Positions 22,323-33,818 of a DNA stretch of 64,000 nucleotides are shown here, in pieces (position 1 is the stretch's first letter; the number at the start of each line of letters is the position of its first letter). Below the pieces are notes generated by a model. The model ran no database searches and had not been told where the DNA came from. It saw only the letters and a program-made list of their open reading frames with translations. The stretch lies in the NCBI RefSeq assembly GCF_905171775.1, contig NC_053490.1:463000143-463064142 (forward strand), read 5' to 3'. The DNA comes from Rana temporaria. Its lineage: Eukaryota; Chordata; Amphibia; Anura; Ranidae. The position numbers and the translations under genes were made by a program.

Positions 22323-22832
22323 GTCATTATCTAAGCACAGTTTGCTGTTGTCTTTATCAGCAGGTAGACAGGCAGATGGGTATATTTAAGAGCCCACATA
22401 AAATGCATTCTCACCAGCTGTAGAAGAGAAATATATAGAATATAAATCCAAGATTCGCCTACTCGTACTAACAATCTGAGACCTATCCATTATGATGCTG
22501 AGGGCAAATGACATTCCATGTTTTGGCATGTATATTTATTTTGCATAAATCTAATCACCATTAAACACACACGCACACACAAAAAAACCTGTTTCATTGT
22601 CATGGCAACCATACATAGGAAGAGACTGATGCTGAATACAAAAAAAATCTCATTGTGTATAGAGTGTGAACAGTGACAGCGGATGACTGTGAAGGACTGG
22701 TTTCATCTTTGTATGAGATCTGGCATGATGGAACATCTTTACATGTTTTAACAGAGGTAAAAGTGACAATGCAGTGCCAGTGCCACTATATCCCCATACT
22801 TGTGGAGGCTCATCGGGTATTAATTGACCAGG
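22323..22832. other. Spacer, no gene seen
   Basis: No recognised repeat apart from a short (CACA)n run near 22567-22580. Nothing coding is supported. Confidence 0.35.
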
Positions 22833-22840
22833 CCTGTCGG

Positions 22841-23157
22841 CATAGGTGTGCACAGCCTATTGCAGCCTATTGCATTAGGGTGTACACCCCAAAGCTCAAA
22901 CACATATGTGTGTGTACAATTGTATACATACAGACGGTATCAGTAGGGCAGAGATTGGTGTCAGTATGGCAGTGGACAGTGTCAGTAGTTTTAATTGTTA
23001 TTATTTTATTTTTTCCATTTAATTTTTATTTATTTTTTAGGAGCCCCATTAGGGGGCTTTGGTGAAATATCAGGTGTCTAAACAGGGGGAACTGTGCCAC
23101 ACAGGGTGATTGGGGTGTGCCCAGGCACACCTAGCACACCCTGTGCGCACGCTTATG
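22841..23157. mobile_element. hAT-like element with GTGTGCACAG ends
   Basis: The left end CATAGGTGTGCACAGCC is mirrored by the right end GTGCGCACGCTTATG. The flanking octamers CCTGTCGG (22833-22840) and CCTCTTGG (23158-23165) match at 6 of 8 positions, consistent with a decayed 8-bp duplication. The interior includes GTGTACACCCC and, inverted, GGGGTGTGCCC subterminal blocks. The frame at 22673-23065 overlaps it and is chance. Confidence 0.6.
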
Positions 23158-23409
23158 CCTCTTGGTGAAAAGGAATTGTTAGAGTGTATGGCATCATTCA
23201 CACTAGTAGTGACATACATGTATTTATACATGTACTGCCTCCTCACCAGCTGTTTTAACTCTAGAAAGCCTGCGCCCGCATTCACATGCACTGCACTGGA
23301 CCTGGGTTCAACTTTATCATCACAAGGATAGGGAAAGCAAGCACGCCAGGAGTGGAAAAAAACGTTTTTTTTTTTTTAAATAAACCACTTTGAAGCAAAA
23401 TAATGGTCA

Positions 23410-23830
23410 GTGCCCATCAATGCAACCTGATTAGTGCCCATCCGCAGCCTCAATGCAGCCTGATCTGTGCGCATCTGCAGCCTCAATGCAACCTTATCTG
23501 TGCCCATCCGCAGCCTGATTAGTGCCCATCTGCAGCCACAATGCAGCCTGATCTGTGCCCATCTGCAGCCTCAATGCAGTCTGATCTGAGCCCATCTGCA
23601 GCCTGATCTGTGCCCATCTGCAGCCTCAATGCAGCCTGATCTGTGCCCATCTGCAGCCTCAATGCAGCCTGATCTGTGCCCATCTGCAGCCTCAATGCAG
23701 CCTGATCTGTGCCCATCTGCAGCCTCAATGCAGCCTGATTTGTACCCATATGCAGCCTCAATACAGCCTGATCTGTGCCCATCTGCAGCCTCAATGAAGA
23801 CTAATCTGTGCCCATCTGCAACCCATCTCC
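23410..23830 (+). repeat. Minisatellite, unit 32 bp (CAGCCTCAATGCAGCCTGAT)
   Basis: Tandem units of CAGCCTCAATGCAGCCTGAT plus CTGTGCCCATCT, clearest at 23560-23800, with shortened units near 23590. The 32-bp unit is not a multiple of three, so all frames read as repeats; the frames at 23519-23794 and 23629-23895 are artefacts. The theme (TGCAGCC..TGCCCATC) recurs with different unit lengths at 36390 and, reversed, at 50690. Confidence 0.92.
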
Positions 23831-23917
23831 CATCAATGCAGCCTGATGCTCACCTGCAGCCTCACCAACTCTCATGCAGTGCAGGAAATCACTGAGCTAT
23901 CATCTCCTGTTTACTCT

Positions 23918-24311
23918 GCTCTCAGTCGGCAGTCACAAACACAGTCCTGCCTTTGGCATTGGACCAGCTCCTGTGATTGACAGAACACTGGTCCAATGCC
24001 AGTGGTGGATGCGGGACTGTGTGTGTGACGTCAGAACCGAGAAAACAGGAGATGACTGCTCAGTGAATTCTGGCGGCACTCGTGCCCCTCCTTACCCTCC
24101 GAGGTACACTATAGTCGTAAAACGCGCACCCGTGATTTGCCCCCTATTTTCAGGGGGGAAAGTGTGTGCTATACTCGGCTCTCAGTCAGCAGTCGCAAAC
24201 AAAGTCCTGCCATTGGCATTGGACCAGCTCCTGTGATTGACAGAACACTGGTCCAATGCCGGTGGCGGAGGCGGGACTGTGTGTGTGACGACAGAGTAAA
24301 CAGGAGATGAT
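23918..24311 (+). repeat. Direct duplication of about 135 bp with internal hairpins
   Basis: 23918-24055 and 24178-24311 are near-identical: GCTCTCAGTC, TTGGCATTGGACCAGCTCC, TGATTGACAGAACACTGG, TCCAATGCC, GCGGGACTGTGTGTGTGACG. Within each copy GGCATTGGACCAG pairs with CTGGTCCAATGCC as a hairpin. CATCTCCTGTTTACTCTG just before the first copy (23901-23918) is the inverse of the end of the second (about 24293-24310), so the pair sits inside a larger foldback. Confidence 0.85.
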
Positions 24312-24312
24312 G

Positions 24313-25548
24313 TACCTGTAAGAAATAAAGAAATAAAGAAATATATGGAAAATGCACTCCGGATAATGAAACAGGAACTTCAGCTGGCATTTGTGCCCTT
24401 TGTGTCATCTGGATAGGAAGTGAAAGGATTTCTCCAACAGAGGAAAGCATACCAAAAAAAGCCTGACCAAAGATCCAACCATTTCCCACATATATCCCAT
24501 CCATACCCCAAAAAAAAACAAGATTTGAAGGAGTATAATTTTGCTAAGCCCTTCTCTGCCATCTCTATCTGTACTAGTTCTAGGATATATATATTGCAGC
24601 TACTGCATAAAACACAGAGGTTGAAGCTTTAGGTCTTTGTAAGCTGTCTCATGAAACTAAATTCCACACCGGCAAATAATATAAATACAGCATCAGGCGC
24701 AAAGACAGTGCTTCCTATTTATCGTGTGCTTTCAGGCTGGCAAATCTCATTATGGAAGGTGGTAAAGCAGCTTTTGCCAGTAGATCATGAAAAAAAGTGA
24801 TCAGTACCGTATCCTCATTTCACGCTTGTGCGCCTGACATGTCATTTATCAGTATCTAGCGGCCAGTGGCAAGAATTTATTTTCAGTGTACATCTCCTCC
24901 TACCCTTGACTTTTCTATCTATTTTTACAGATCAGGTGCTTGTCGGCATGCCAGGATGTTTATTACCCATTGCAAGCAAATAAAAAAAAATCTTCAGAAA
25001 AATTAAACTACTGCCAGCTAGTTCAGTTCATCATATAGCTGCAGGCCAAACCACAATCCATTCAACCCAAACAAAAAAAAAGGCAAACAAGCGCAACCAA
25101 AGCCAATTAATTTCCAATCATTGCAGTTAGCTCTGAGCTGCAAAGTAGCTGATATATAAAAAAATGAAACAAAGTGACCTGCAGAAAAGCAGAGCATCCG
25201 CCCATGGTGAATTAGACTGCTATAATAATCATCCTACTGAATGAACAATGAAACTTGGTTGGTGGCTATGTGTAGCGATCAGTCAACCAATGTGTAGAGT
25301 CACAGTCCACCGTTGGACAGGCACTTGACATGGACAGGACAGGGTACTTGACATGGACAAATAATGAATTATCCACTCTAATGGAGTTAATGCCATTTTG
25401 CAGCCATGTATGAATTGTTCTGATATTAGCAGGCCTTTCGATTATCCATAACACACCTCCTCTTACTCATATGAGAAGCTTTTTTCCCATTTACAGCAGC
25501 AAATCAGCAGGCGTGAAATAAATGAGAACTCCTACACATATAAAAACA
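24313..25548. other. Low-repeat stretch, no gene seen
   Basis: No coding evidence; small frames near 24380-24630 and 25266-25454 are unrecognised. A short AAATAAAGA repeat lies at 24322-24340. This 1.2-kb segment shows no terminal repeats. Confidence 0.4.
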
Positions 25549-25550
25549 TA

Positions 25551-26069
25551 TACCGAATTTATCGGCGTACACCGCACACTTTTTTGCCCTTAGCCGATAC
25601 CCGCTTTCCCACGCCGAGTTTTGAATTCTGCGCCGACATATAACGAGCGCAGTACACTCGGGTATAGTTGGGCAGTCTCGGCTCCTTCTGCGCTCACGTC
25701 CTGGACGTACAGGACGTCAGCGCGAGAGTTGCTGAGCATTGCCGACAATACACGAGTGTACTGCGCTCTGTATATGTCGGCGCAGTATTCAAACTCGGCG
25801 CGGGAAACGAGCGGGGAGGACGCGAGGACGCCGCAGACGGACGCCGGACCAGACGAAGAGCACACCCGAAGCCGCAGAAGGACGCCGGACCCGACGAAGA
25901 GGACACCCGAAGCCGCAGACGAACGCCGGACCCGACGATGCTGCCGATGGACGCCGCGCAAGACACCAAAACTGTAAGTATAAAAAAAACTTTTTTTCCA
26001 CAGGATTTGGGGCAACTTTAGGGGTGCGCGGCATACGCGGGAGCGCGTTATACCGCGATAAATACGGTA
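25551..26069. mobile_element. TA-flanked CpG-rich element with AATACGGTA ends
   Basis: The left tip TACCGAATTTATCGGCG and the right tip CGATAAATACGGTA are inverted repeats of the type seen at 50412-50995. A long stem-loop occupies 25618-25800: TGCGCCGACATATA and GAGCGCAGTACACTCG pair with CGAGTGTACTGCGCTC and TATATGTCGGCGCA. Next comes a short CpG-rich tandem array (25830-25960, unit around GACGCCGGACC-CGACGAAGAG). Long frames occur here on both strands (up to 207 codons on the minus strand) because the array lacks stops; none looks like a protein family. Confidence 0.7.
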
Positions 26070-27486
26070 CTTATAGAAGCTGCTATTTCTTGGGCTGAGT
26101 GAAGGAGGAGGAGGAGTTGGGGGTTGGTTGGAGTCAGGTAAGGACTTTCTGAATTTAACATCAGTTACAATGTAGGAGAGTAAAGCAACTGTTGCTGTAT
26201 TGCTCGGTCTCAATAATTTTGTTCAGGTCTATTTTAGGAACTTCTTTTGGTGTATACCCCTTTGGGTGCTGGATGCAAAAGCAGACCGTCCAGCACCTCT
26301 GTTCGACCCTTTGTCCTGCAAATGCTCTGGAATTTAGAAATAGAAATGAAGGTGGGGTGGCATTGCCCAAATGTTACATTTAATGTTAAGGTCAGTGCAA
26401 AGTGATACAAAGATGGACCAAATCAAAAGTGCTGTACTAACAAGACGACTGATGATGTCTTATAATGATGAAACACGTAGGATGGAGGTCAGATGCACAA
26501 GGCAAGTCCACTGAAAAATGGCTGCCAAACAATGTCTTGGGTGAAATAATTCAAGGCATAGGATAAGCAAAAGATAATGAATAATAGTATTTACCATTGG
26601 ATCCTGTGTGAAAGGTATGGCTCAGGCCAGCTGCCAGTGGGGGACCATTAGCCACATTGCCCTGACCTGTATTTCCCCTTGGTATGTGCTGCAGCAATTT
26701 ACTGGCTTTGCGTACTGGTCTTTCTATACATGTTTGATCAATCCGATATCCCACATTTAAACATATAATACATAGGTATGCTCCAAAAGGAAGAGCGCAA
26801 CGAACACGATCATCACATTCATCAAAATCCTGCTCATTTACAAACTGAAGCATAGTAAGTACAGTTTGTTATGCTTCATTGATGAATGTACCCATACGTG
26901 ATTGGTACTGATAGCTCACTGTGTTCATTCAGGAAAGGAAGGGGTCAGTAAGTGACATCCCCCTGTGTGCCTGCAGCAGCAGAAGCCGGCAGTACTGTAG
27001 GGAAAGGAGCACACAGCAGATGTAAAGTGCAGCTGCAAGGAGGGAGAGGAGGAGAATCTGGCAGCGCTGCAGTGGGAGTCATAAGAGAATGGGTGTCTGC
27101 AATAAGACAGTACAGCCGGCCCCCCTGCTCAGCAGGTGCTTGGGCCCCCCTTCTAAACTGATGGGGCCCAGTCCCAGAACTGGAGGGCTGGCTGTACTGC
27201 CTAATCAGCCAAAGGGCCCAGCCAAATCAGGAAGTCATGACCTGTCACCTGATTGGCCCAAAGGAGAACCGATCCTATTGGCCGACTAGGAGATCAACTG
27301 GGGGGGGGGGTTTACTCGACCGACCAAGGGGTGTGTCTGTGGGTGCATTGTTTGCCGCCGCCCAAAACGATATACCACCAGCTGCCACTGCACACACCAT
27401 ACTTAGCCCTATAAACCCTATTCTACTTGTTATTCAGTTCCACTGAGGGTCCTCTGTGCCCAAAGCAAGCAGTCTCCTGGCAAAAC
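26070..27486. other. Mixed spacer, no gene seen
   Basis: Includes GATGAAACACGTAGG at 26468-26482, a motif type seen in other dispersed repeats here, and G/C runs at 27300-27310. The minus-strand frame 26853-26551 (100 codons) is unrecognised. No splice-flanked exon is apparent. Confidence 0.35.
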
Positions 27487-27497
27487 CATACACAGCT

Positions 27498-28097
27498 GTG
27501 AGAATACAAGAGACAAACTATAAGATCTTCACAAGATGGTATAGGACACCAGAAAAGTTAAGCAAAATGTTTGCAGAGGTATCAGATAAATGCTGGAGGT
27601 GCCAGGGAAGCAAAGGAACGATGCTACATATATTCTGGGAGTGCCCAATGCTAAGGAGTTTTTGGGCAGAGATTAAAAGTGCTTTACAGTTTTGCTCAGA
27701 TTATGAGATTCCGGAAGATCCGGAATTCTATCTTCTGCATTTAAACCAAATACCAGAAAAAGCCTATAGGGAAATGATTATATGCCATCTATTAGATGCC
27801 GCTAAGGCCTGTATAACGAAGAGGTGGAAGTCACCAGTCCCACCAACAGCGGAGATGTGGATATGTAAAGTTAGGGAAATAAGCAAATTAGAAGAGTTAG
27901 TCCTGACAACACAATATAAAAGGGAAAAATATTTAAGAACTTGGACTCCCTGGAAGTCCTATATGGACCACAGGGGGAAGGTTAAGGGGGATAAGGCTGA
28001 ATGGTATAGAAGGAGCCCGGGAACTTGGATTGGGTATATGTGGGATTTAATGAGAAACCACAGGAATATGGAGAAGGGTCGGAGGAGAGGGAAGTAG
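27498..28097 (+). pseudogene. LINE ORF2 C-terminal fragment
   Basis: An open frame of about 199 codons inside the LINE copy, ending at a TAG stop (28095-28097). It begins mid-protein: IQETNYKIFTRWYRTPEKL, then a Cys/His segment (CWRC, 10 residues later HIFWECP, then RSFW), then a basic tail with TWTPWKSYMDH. This is the typical C-terminal domain after the reverse transcriptase in L1-type ORF2, which helps nucleic-acid binding during retrotransposition. The ATG at 27456 lies in host DNA upstream of the insertion, so the apparent 213-codon frame is a chance fusion and not a real start. The endonuclease and reverse transcriptase parts are absent. Confidence 0.9.
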
Positions 28098-28370
28098 GGT
28101 GGGTTGTTGTTTTTTTTTTTTTTTTCTCCCTCTCTTCTTCTTTCTCTCTCAGGGATGTTTGGGAAGGGGAGAGATACGTAAGAAGGAGATATATGTTTGA
28201 TTTAGACAACAAGGTTAAAGGGGATGTATAATAATAAGATGGACTGTGACTGTTGTTTTGTAATAATGTTCTGTTATGTATTTTTTTTTTTTTTTAGATA
28301 TATATGTGTTGTACTGATTTGTTTTAAAATAAAAAAAGAATTATAATCTAAAAAAAAAAAAAAAAAAAAT
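27498..28370 (+). mobile_element. 5'-truncated L1-type LINE with 11-bp target duplication
   Basis: CATACACAGCT precedes (27487-27497) and follows (28371-28381) the insertion exactly, and it ends in an A run of about 20 bases, so both boundaries are certain to a few bases. It carries the last ~200 codons of ORF2 and a short 3' untranslated region with a T-rich and CTTTCTCTC stretch. Low decay of frame and tail suggests a comparatively young insertion in this window. Confidence 0.93.
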
Positions 28371-28381
28371 CATACACAGCT

Positions 28382-31085
28382 TAGATCCTAGCTGCAGGAT
28401 AAGCTGATCCTACTATTAAAGATTGAGATTTCAAATGCAAGCAGCGCTGCCACTTTCTTTTGTCCTTACATCTATATCAACAGAAAAATGCCAACACAAG
28501 TGTTCATGTGAGTAGTAGCTTCATGTTAAAAATTTTGAATTACTTTAAAATCTGTCTTATAATAGATGCTGGTGGTAGGATGTCCTGATGTTTTTATACA
28601 AAAAGATACATGCCACGTATTGCTGGAACAGAGAAGGAGATTCTAAAATACGATAAGATTGTGTTATTTTTATTACCACACTTTCTAGTTACCCCGATAT
28701 CAATAATTTGTCACTCCAACAGCAAAACATACAGAAATGTATGCAGGCAACGATACATAAAATAAAGTAAGATGCTGCCAGTACAAACAAATCACTCATC
28801 TATTTGGTGCAAACTCCTAGAAGGGCCAAAAGAATATCCATTTTAAACCAATGAATATATTTAATTATGATTTCTGGGAAGAAACATAAATATATTGCTC
28901 AAGCAAAAACAGTTTCAGTAACTTGCCTAACATAAAATTAGCTAAACGCGTGTTAAAATTGCCTATAAAACATTTGTTCGCCTGTCTGGTGTGGACCTGT
29001 GAATCCCCCATTTGCATTTATATTGCATCATTCATCTATTTAATATGTTAAACCTTTAAACAGACATAGGAAAATTCAACCAAGTACCTTTAAGGCATAA
29101 AGTCATTTTAAAGATCTCATATAATGAAGACCTGTTTAAGATTATTGGGTAAGGAGGAAAACGAAGAATAAAAATGTAGCCCTCCTCATAGACAGCACAA
29201 GTTCAACGGCTGCAGAACTAAAAGCAGTACAAATAAGAAAACCCCCACAGTACTCGAGTTTGGCTACTGTGGGTTTACTGTCCCCAAATAGCAACACTGT
29301 CTAATTAAAGGAAATTAGGACTAGGGAGTGTACTTTAACCTCCATGAACCAATTTAATGCTGTTATTCATACAGTACAGTCTGGAAGAAAAGGTTAACTT
29401 ATTGTTGTTTGCACTATTGAAGTGTATTAGGATTACAAATAGGATTCTTGTAAACCCCTGCACCCAGAACAATAACAGGATTTCCCTCTCACAGTCTAAA
29501 TGCAACTCTCCCACGCATTTGGAACACCCATTTTTGTCAAATTGGCTGTGCCCATCATTTTCACAAGGTAAGTGTTCCTAACGGACAATGTATAAATGAC
29601 TATCATTGCCAGAGTATAATAGGCAATCATTTCCATGGGAAAAATTTATAAACTGTGCCAGTAAACCAAGTACGTGAATGAACTTGATGCAAAGCTAAGA
29701 AAAAATATCCAAGAACTAATATTTTAATGATTATAACTAGGGATAAGCAAACTTGGACATTTTGACTTTGCCAAAATTACAGAAAAAAAGTCAAGACATT
29801 TTGGTGAAATTTGGGCAATATGCAGTGGAGTCTAAGGAAAGGAGAGGGCACAATGGGCGAAATGGCTCCCAAGAGTTAGGAAAGCTAATTTTTATACTTG
29901 TGCCAAAAAAAGCCCCTTTGTTACCGGGGAACATAACATTCGATTTTGAGGAACAGGAGTACCCTACTGAGGTCTATGAATAAGCTCCTTTAGAAGGGGC
30001 AAAACGCATAAGAAGAATCAAGCAGTGATGTGCCCTATCTGTTTGCATGGAACAATAAAGTTTTGAGGAGTTGGGACACAGAGGAGTGGCGGTTTCTTGT
30101 AGAATTTTTCCCATGTGTTTCTGAATAGCCATTTTATTTGGGCCAAAGATTCAGAAGGACTTAGAAAATGGCCTCCTCATATTTCTCTCATGTCAAAAGA
30201 AAGAAAACAAAGGTTATAATGACCAGTAAGGAGTTTTCAAGAATAAAATCGAATTGCGATATTCTACTAGACTTACCACTCCAAATTTCAAACCCCATAA
30301 AGTCTAGCAATCTATATGTACCATTAAAAGATTACAACTATGCATGTAGTGTTAATGATAAAGTTGTCTCCCACCGGACAATAAATGAAAAGAAAGATAT
30401 ACAGCTGGAGAACCCCGATAACATATCTACACATCCTTACATCTTATTCCCTTTTTTTCCCTTTTGATTAATACAGTAAAAGAAGAGCGTTTGAAGAGCA
30501 GTGGAACATTGATGTCATTTTCCAAGTGAGCCAGAGAATTCTGATGGAAGCAATGTAAGATGTAGCCAGAGTTTGTTGTGTGTGGAGAGTGACAACAAGC
30601 CACCCACTGTGGAGCTTAAATGTGACAGGTCTTATTTTCCATGGTAGGAGAGATAAGTGACAGTTAAATCAGCGTGAACTCCCGCTTACACTTCAAGTGT
30701 TTGTTGTTGAAGACGCAATTGCCTAGTAAACCATTGATTTTTTTCTTTTTTCTTTTGGTTTTATAATGCTTCTTTTGATGGTTACAAAGTATTGGCCAGG
30801 GATTTAGGGTGATTGAGCTCAAGCAGGAAAAAGGTCAAAGGAAAATACAAGCAAAGAAAACAAAATACGTTTTGCCTATAGGCTAAAAAAAGTTTATTTG
30901 TGTTGGTGTTAGAAAACAATGTTAAAGAGAACCTGTCCTTTGTCCATTCAGGGCATAGTATTAGGTTTGTTAGATAACCCAGCCCCTCCGCTGCTGATAC
31001 CCTTTATTGACCACCAGAACAACCATGTCAGCTTCAGTAATTGGCTCCTCAAGCAGCCAATGCTGCATTGTAACTGGGGGAAGGG
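28382..31085. other. Longest low-repeat stretch, no gene seen
   Basis: About 2.7 kb with few recognisable repeats. A segment at 29985-30095 (AAGGGGCAAAACGCATAAG, then CAATAAAGTTTTGAGGAG) resembles dispersed retroposon ends. Plus-strand frames at 29357, 29753 and 30168 (up to 99 codons) match no family I know. If this window lies in an intron, this is where conserved non-coding DNA would be sought. Confidence 0.4.
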
Positions 31086-31135
31086 GAAGACAGTAGGGTT
31101 GCCACCTTTTCCTCAAGCCAAACCCGAAACACTAA

Positions 31136-31768
31136 GACCCCTTTCACACAGGCTATTCAATCAGGTCCCCCCAGGTGGACTTGATCGGACCCTTCATTCA
31201 CCTCCATGGAGCGGCGGATATCAGCGTTGACACCTGCCGCTATCCGATTCGATCCTGTCTATGAAATCCAGAGAGATGGTGGTCTTATTTTCCATCCATC
31301 TGGAGGTCCGGATGGGATCGGATGAAAACAGACAGCGGGTCCGTTTTCATCCAATCTCCCCATAGAGGAGAGCTGGACTCTGAGGTCTCGTACACACGAC
31401 CAGTTTCCTCAGCAGAATCCATCAAGAAACTTGGTGGGAGAGTTTTTTTGCTGAGGAAACTGGTCGTGTGTACATTTTTCATCGAGAAAACTGTCGAGGA
31501 ACTCGTCGAGCCAAAAAGAGAGCATGTTCTGTTTTTCCTCGACGGGAATGGAGAAAATTGGCTTGTCGAGTTCCTCGACAGGCCTAACAAGAACTCGACG
31601 AGGAAAACTATGTGTTTCGCCCGCTGAGTTCCTCGGTCGTGTGTACGAGGCCTGACAGGTCCATCTCTGCACAGTGAGCAGAGACAGACCTGTCACCCAC
31701 CTTCTCAGTGGGGATCAGTGGATCGATCTCACCCTAAGCAAAGTGGATCACCCATGTGAAAGAGCCCA
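31136..31768. mobile_element. Palindromic element with CCCTTTCACAC ends, nested
   Basis: The left tip GACCCCTTTCACACAGG and the right tip, inverted, TGGGCTCTTTCACATGGG. The interior has CGGATGAAAACAGAC and its approximate inverse, as in the relative at 12187-12553. It is interrupted at 31384-31652. The left flank is TAA and the right is not clearly matching. Confidence 0.6.
31384..31652. mobile_element. Harbinger-like palindromic element, innermost of three
   Basis: The 269-bp copy has tips GGTCTCGTACACACGACC and, inverted, GGCCTCGTACACACGACC. TGA is duplicated (31381-31383 and 31653-31655). At the left end 31390-31414 pairs perfectly, 25 of 25, with 31449-31473, forming a hairpin whose inner arm repeats the tip in reverse. 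The arms use GAGGAACTCGTCGAG-type sequence shared with the copies at 33819, 41912 and 55439. Confidence 0.88.
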
Positions 31769-32266
31769 CTAGCGCACAGCACTGCTCCTGCTTAACTCAA
31801 CCCATCCAACACAATGGGGCTGCACTGCAATTGTGTGCAATGCACATGGCTACAGCACAGTGGTATGGGATTTTAGGGGTTAAAAATAGGTGGGGAAGGG
31901 AAAACATAACGCTCGATCTGCTGGGCAATGTAATTGCTGGGAACCGCCTGAGCCCGGAAATCCTCAAATAGTACCGGCAAAGTAATCCTTGCGTTGTGGT
32001 TCCCAACAATTACATTACCCGGCAGATCGGTATAGAAGTGGACGATGGGACTCAGATTACATTGTCGGAACTGCTGAATAAAGATAAGAACTTGTGCATG
32101 ATAACATTAACTAGTCATGTTCCTCCCACAGCCACCAGCTGAGCAGATAGAGCCCAGAGTCACAGTCCAGTCTGGATCATGTGTCCGGGTACCAGGCGGA
32201 AGGAGACCCAGTCAAAACCAGTACTGTCTGGGTGAATCCCGGACAGGTGGCAACCGTAGAAGAGAG

Positions 32267-33390
32267 TCACATGCCCTTTTATCTCTAGAGATACCAGGCA
32301 TTCTATGGGGGAGAGCAGTGAGCTATAGGCAAAGTACAAGTTTACTTTAAACCTGAATCTCAACAAATATCAAATATAAAGAATCAGGTGTGATGTATTC
32401 TACTACATATTGGCCAACTGCATAACAGATTGGTTGTTTTGGATACTGTGCTGGTAAAGGGATTTCCTGATTCAACTGAATATGTTTTAATAGTCTGCAG
32501 CCATGATTAATGAGTCATGCAATCCCTTGCAGTTCACATAAGCTGGCATATGCATCTTCATGTGAAAGGGCAGATTGCGATTTACCTGCAGTATCAGGTT
32601 TTCTGACTCGCCTGATTTGCTCAAGTCTACTTACTTTTGTGATCATAAGTTTACCCGTGGCAGAATTTTTAAGATGTGAATCCCTTTTATTGAAAGTAAA
32701 TATGAGTAATCAGACTACACATTTGTTTTATTTTTTATGTGATTCCATTAGCTATCACAGAATAGCACAATCATTAGGCTACCATAGAAATAAAGAAAAA
32801 TCAGTAAATTAACCATCATAATAAAGGAAATAAAATGATCCAATTCAAAACTTTACAAACTCTAAATTATTAATTGATTAAGCTCTGGGCACTGTTGTAA
32901 AAAAAAAATGGCTCCTGCTGCTCTCACCCACGCTTATGAGGGTGGAAAACAGCTGCTGCAGACCTGCACATAGTGCTGGATCGAGATCAGGCTCAGGTAA
33001 GTATTTATTCATGTCTCAATTAGGAGCACTAAGTAATTTCTGTCTGCTGCTTCCTTTCTCTGCTATCTGTATGAATCACTTCTGGCAAGTTTTCCTGACA
33101 CCAAGAAAAAAAAGGTGACATGGGAGGGATCTCTAGTTGATTAACAACCTCAGCTCTGTTTCTGTGTGCTGTGTGAAGAGGGGTGTGTCCCTCCCCTACC
33201 AATCAGCTCTTAGAGCTCTCTTCACTGAGCTCTGCAGAGTGTAACTTTGGCTCCCCATATTTTCAGAGCTGAGAGATCCTGTGTTAATTTGATAAACTGG
33301 TATAACTTATGTAGGAGGATTTTTTCATCTCTCTGTATCACGGGAGGCAAGTCACTTCACTGGGTCTATATAAGGGTTTACAACCACTTT
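32267..33390. other. Low-repeat stretch, no gene seen
   Basis: No supported coding frame. 33365-33392 (GGGTTTACAACCACTTTTA) looks like the outer end of a T2-type element whose other end may lie near 32880, but I could not pair the tips convincingly. Confidence 0.35.
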
Positions 33391-33392
33391 TA

Positions 33393-33646
33393 GCCTACGT
33401 TCACATTGCAGCAATTTGGCATGTGATTTGACATGCCAAATTGCATGCCAAATCAGCAGCTATTCTGCGGCGCCGCACTGATTACCAAAAGCAGTTTCTG
33501 TACTACTTTCGGTGACTTCGGGGTGCAATTTGTATAGACATCTGTGCAGGAATCGCTCCGAAGTCGGACTGACATGTGGGAATGAAACTGTGCGAGTTCA
33601 GTTGAACTTGCGCGATTTCAATCCCCCTGTCAGTGTGAACCTGGGC
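33393..33646. mobile_element. Short palindromic element with GTTCACA ends
   Basis: The left end GCCTACGTTCACATTGCAGC and the right end, inverted, GCCCAGGTTCACACTGACAGG. The flanks are TTA and TAA. The interior contains TGGCATGTGATTTGACATGCCA, a strong short palindrome at 33418-33440. It is related in tip style to 63238-63459. Confidence 0.6.
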
Positions 33647-33818
33647 TAATAATGCAGAGAATGCAAAAAGGTTTAAAAAAAATAACTTTTATCCTTACAA
33701 CCACTTTATGTTTCAATAGTGTTTATTAAAGTATTACAGTACAAAAGTAATAAACAACAAATACAAAACAAAGATCTCGGCTTTTCATGAAGCAGTATAC
33801 AACACATTTTGAGAGTCA

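Larger units (their letters stand above)
31094..32258. mobile_element. hAT-type element with GGTTGCCACC ends
   Basis: The tips TAGGGTTGCCACCTTTTCC and, inverted, TACGGTTGCCACCTGTCCGG enclose 1165 bp. The flanking octamers GAAGACAG (31086-31093) and GAAGAGAG (32259-32266) match at 7 of 8, as expected for a hAT duplication. Much of it is filled by the CCCTTTCACAC-tipped element (31136-31768), which itself holds a Harbinger-like copy. No coding region. Confidence 0.75.

Noticed and set aside
23410..23830. Possible CRISPR-like array (regular ~32-bp period)
   Set aside because: Units are contiguous with no unique spacers, and the DNA is vertebrate; it is a minisatellite.
25590..26213. 207-codon minus-strand frame with overlapping plus-strand frames
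   Set aside because: It lies in a CpG-rich inverted repeat and short tandem array with few stop codons in any frame, and has no recognisable domain.
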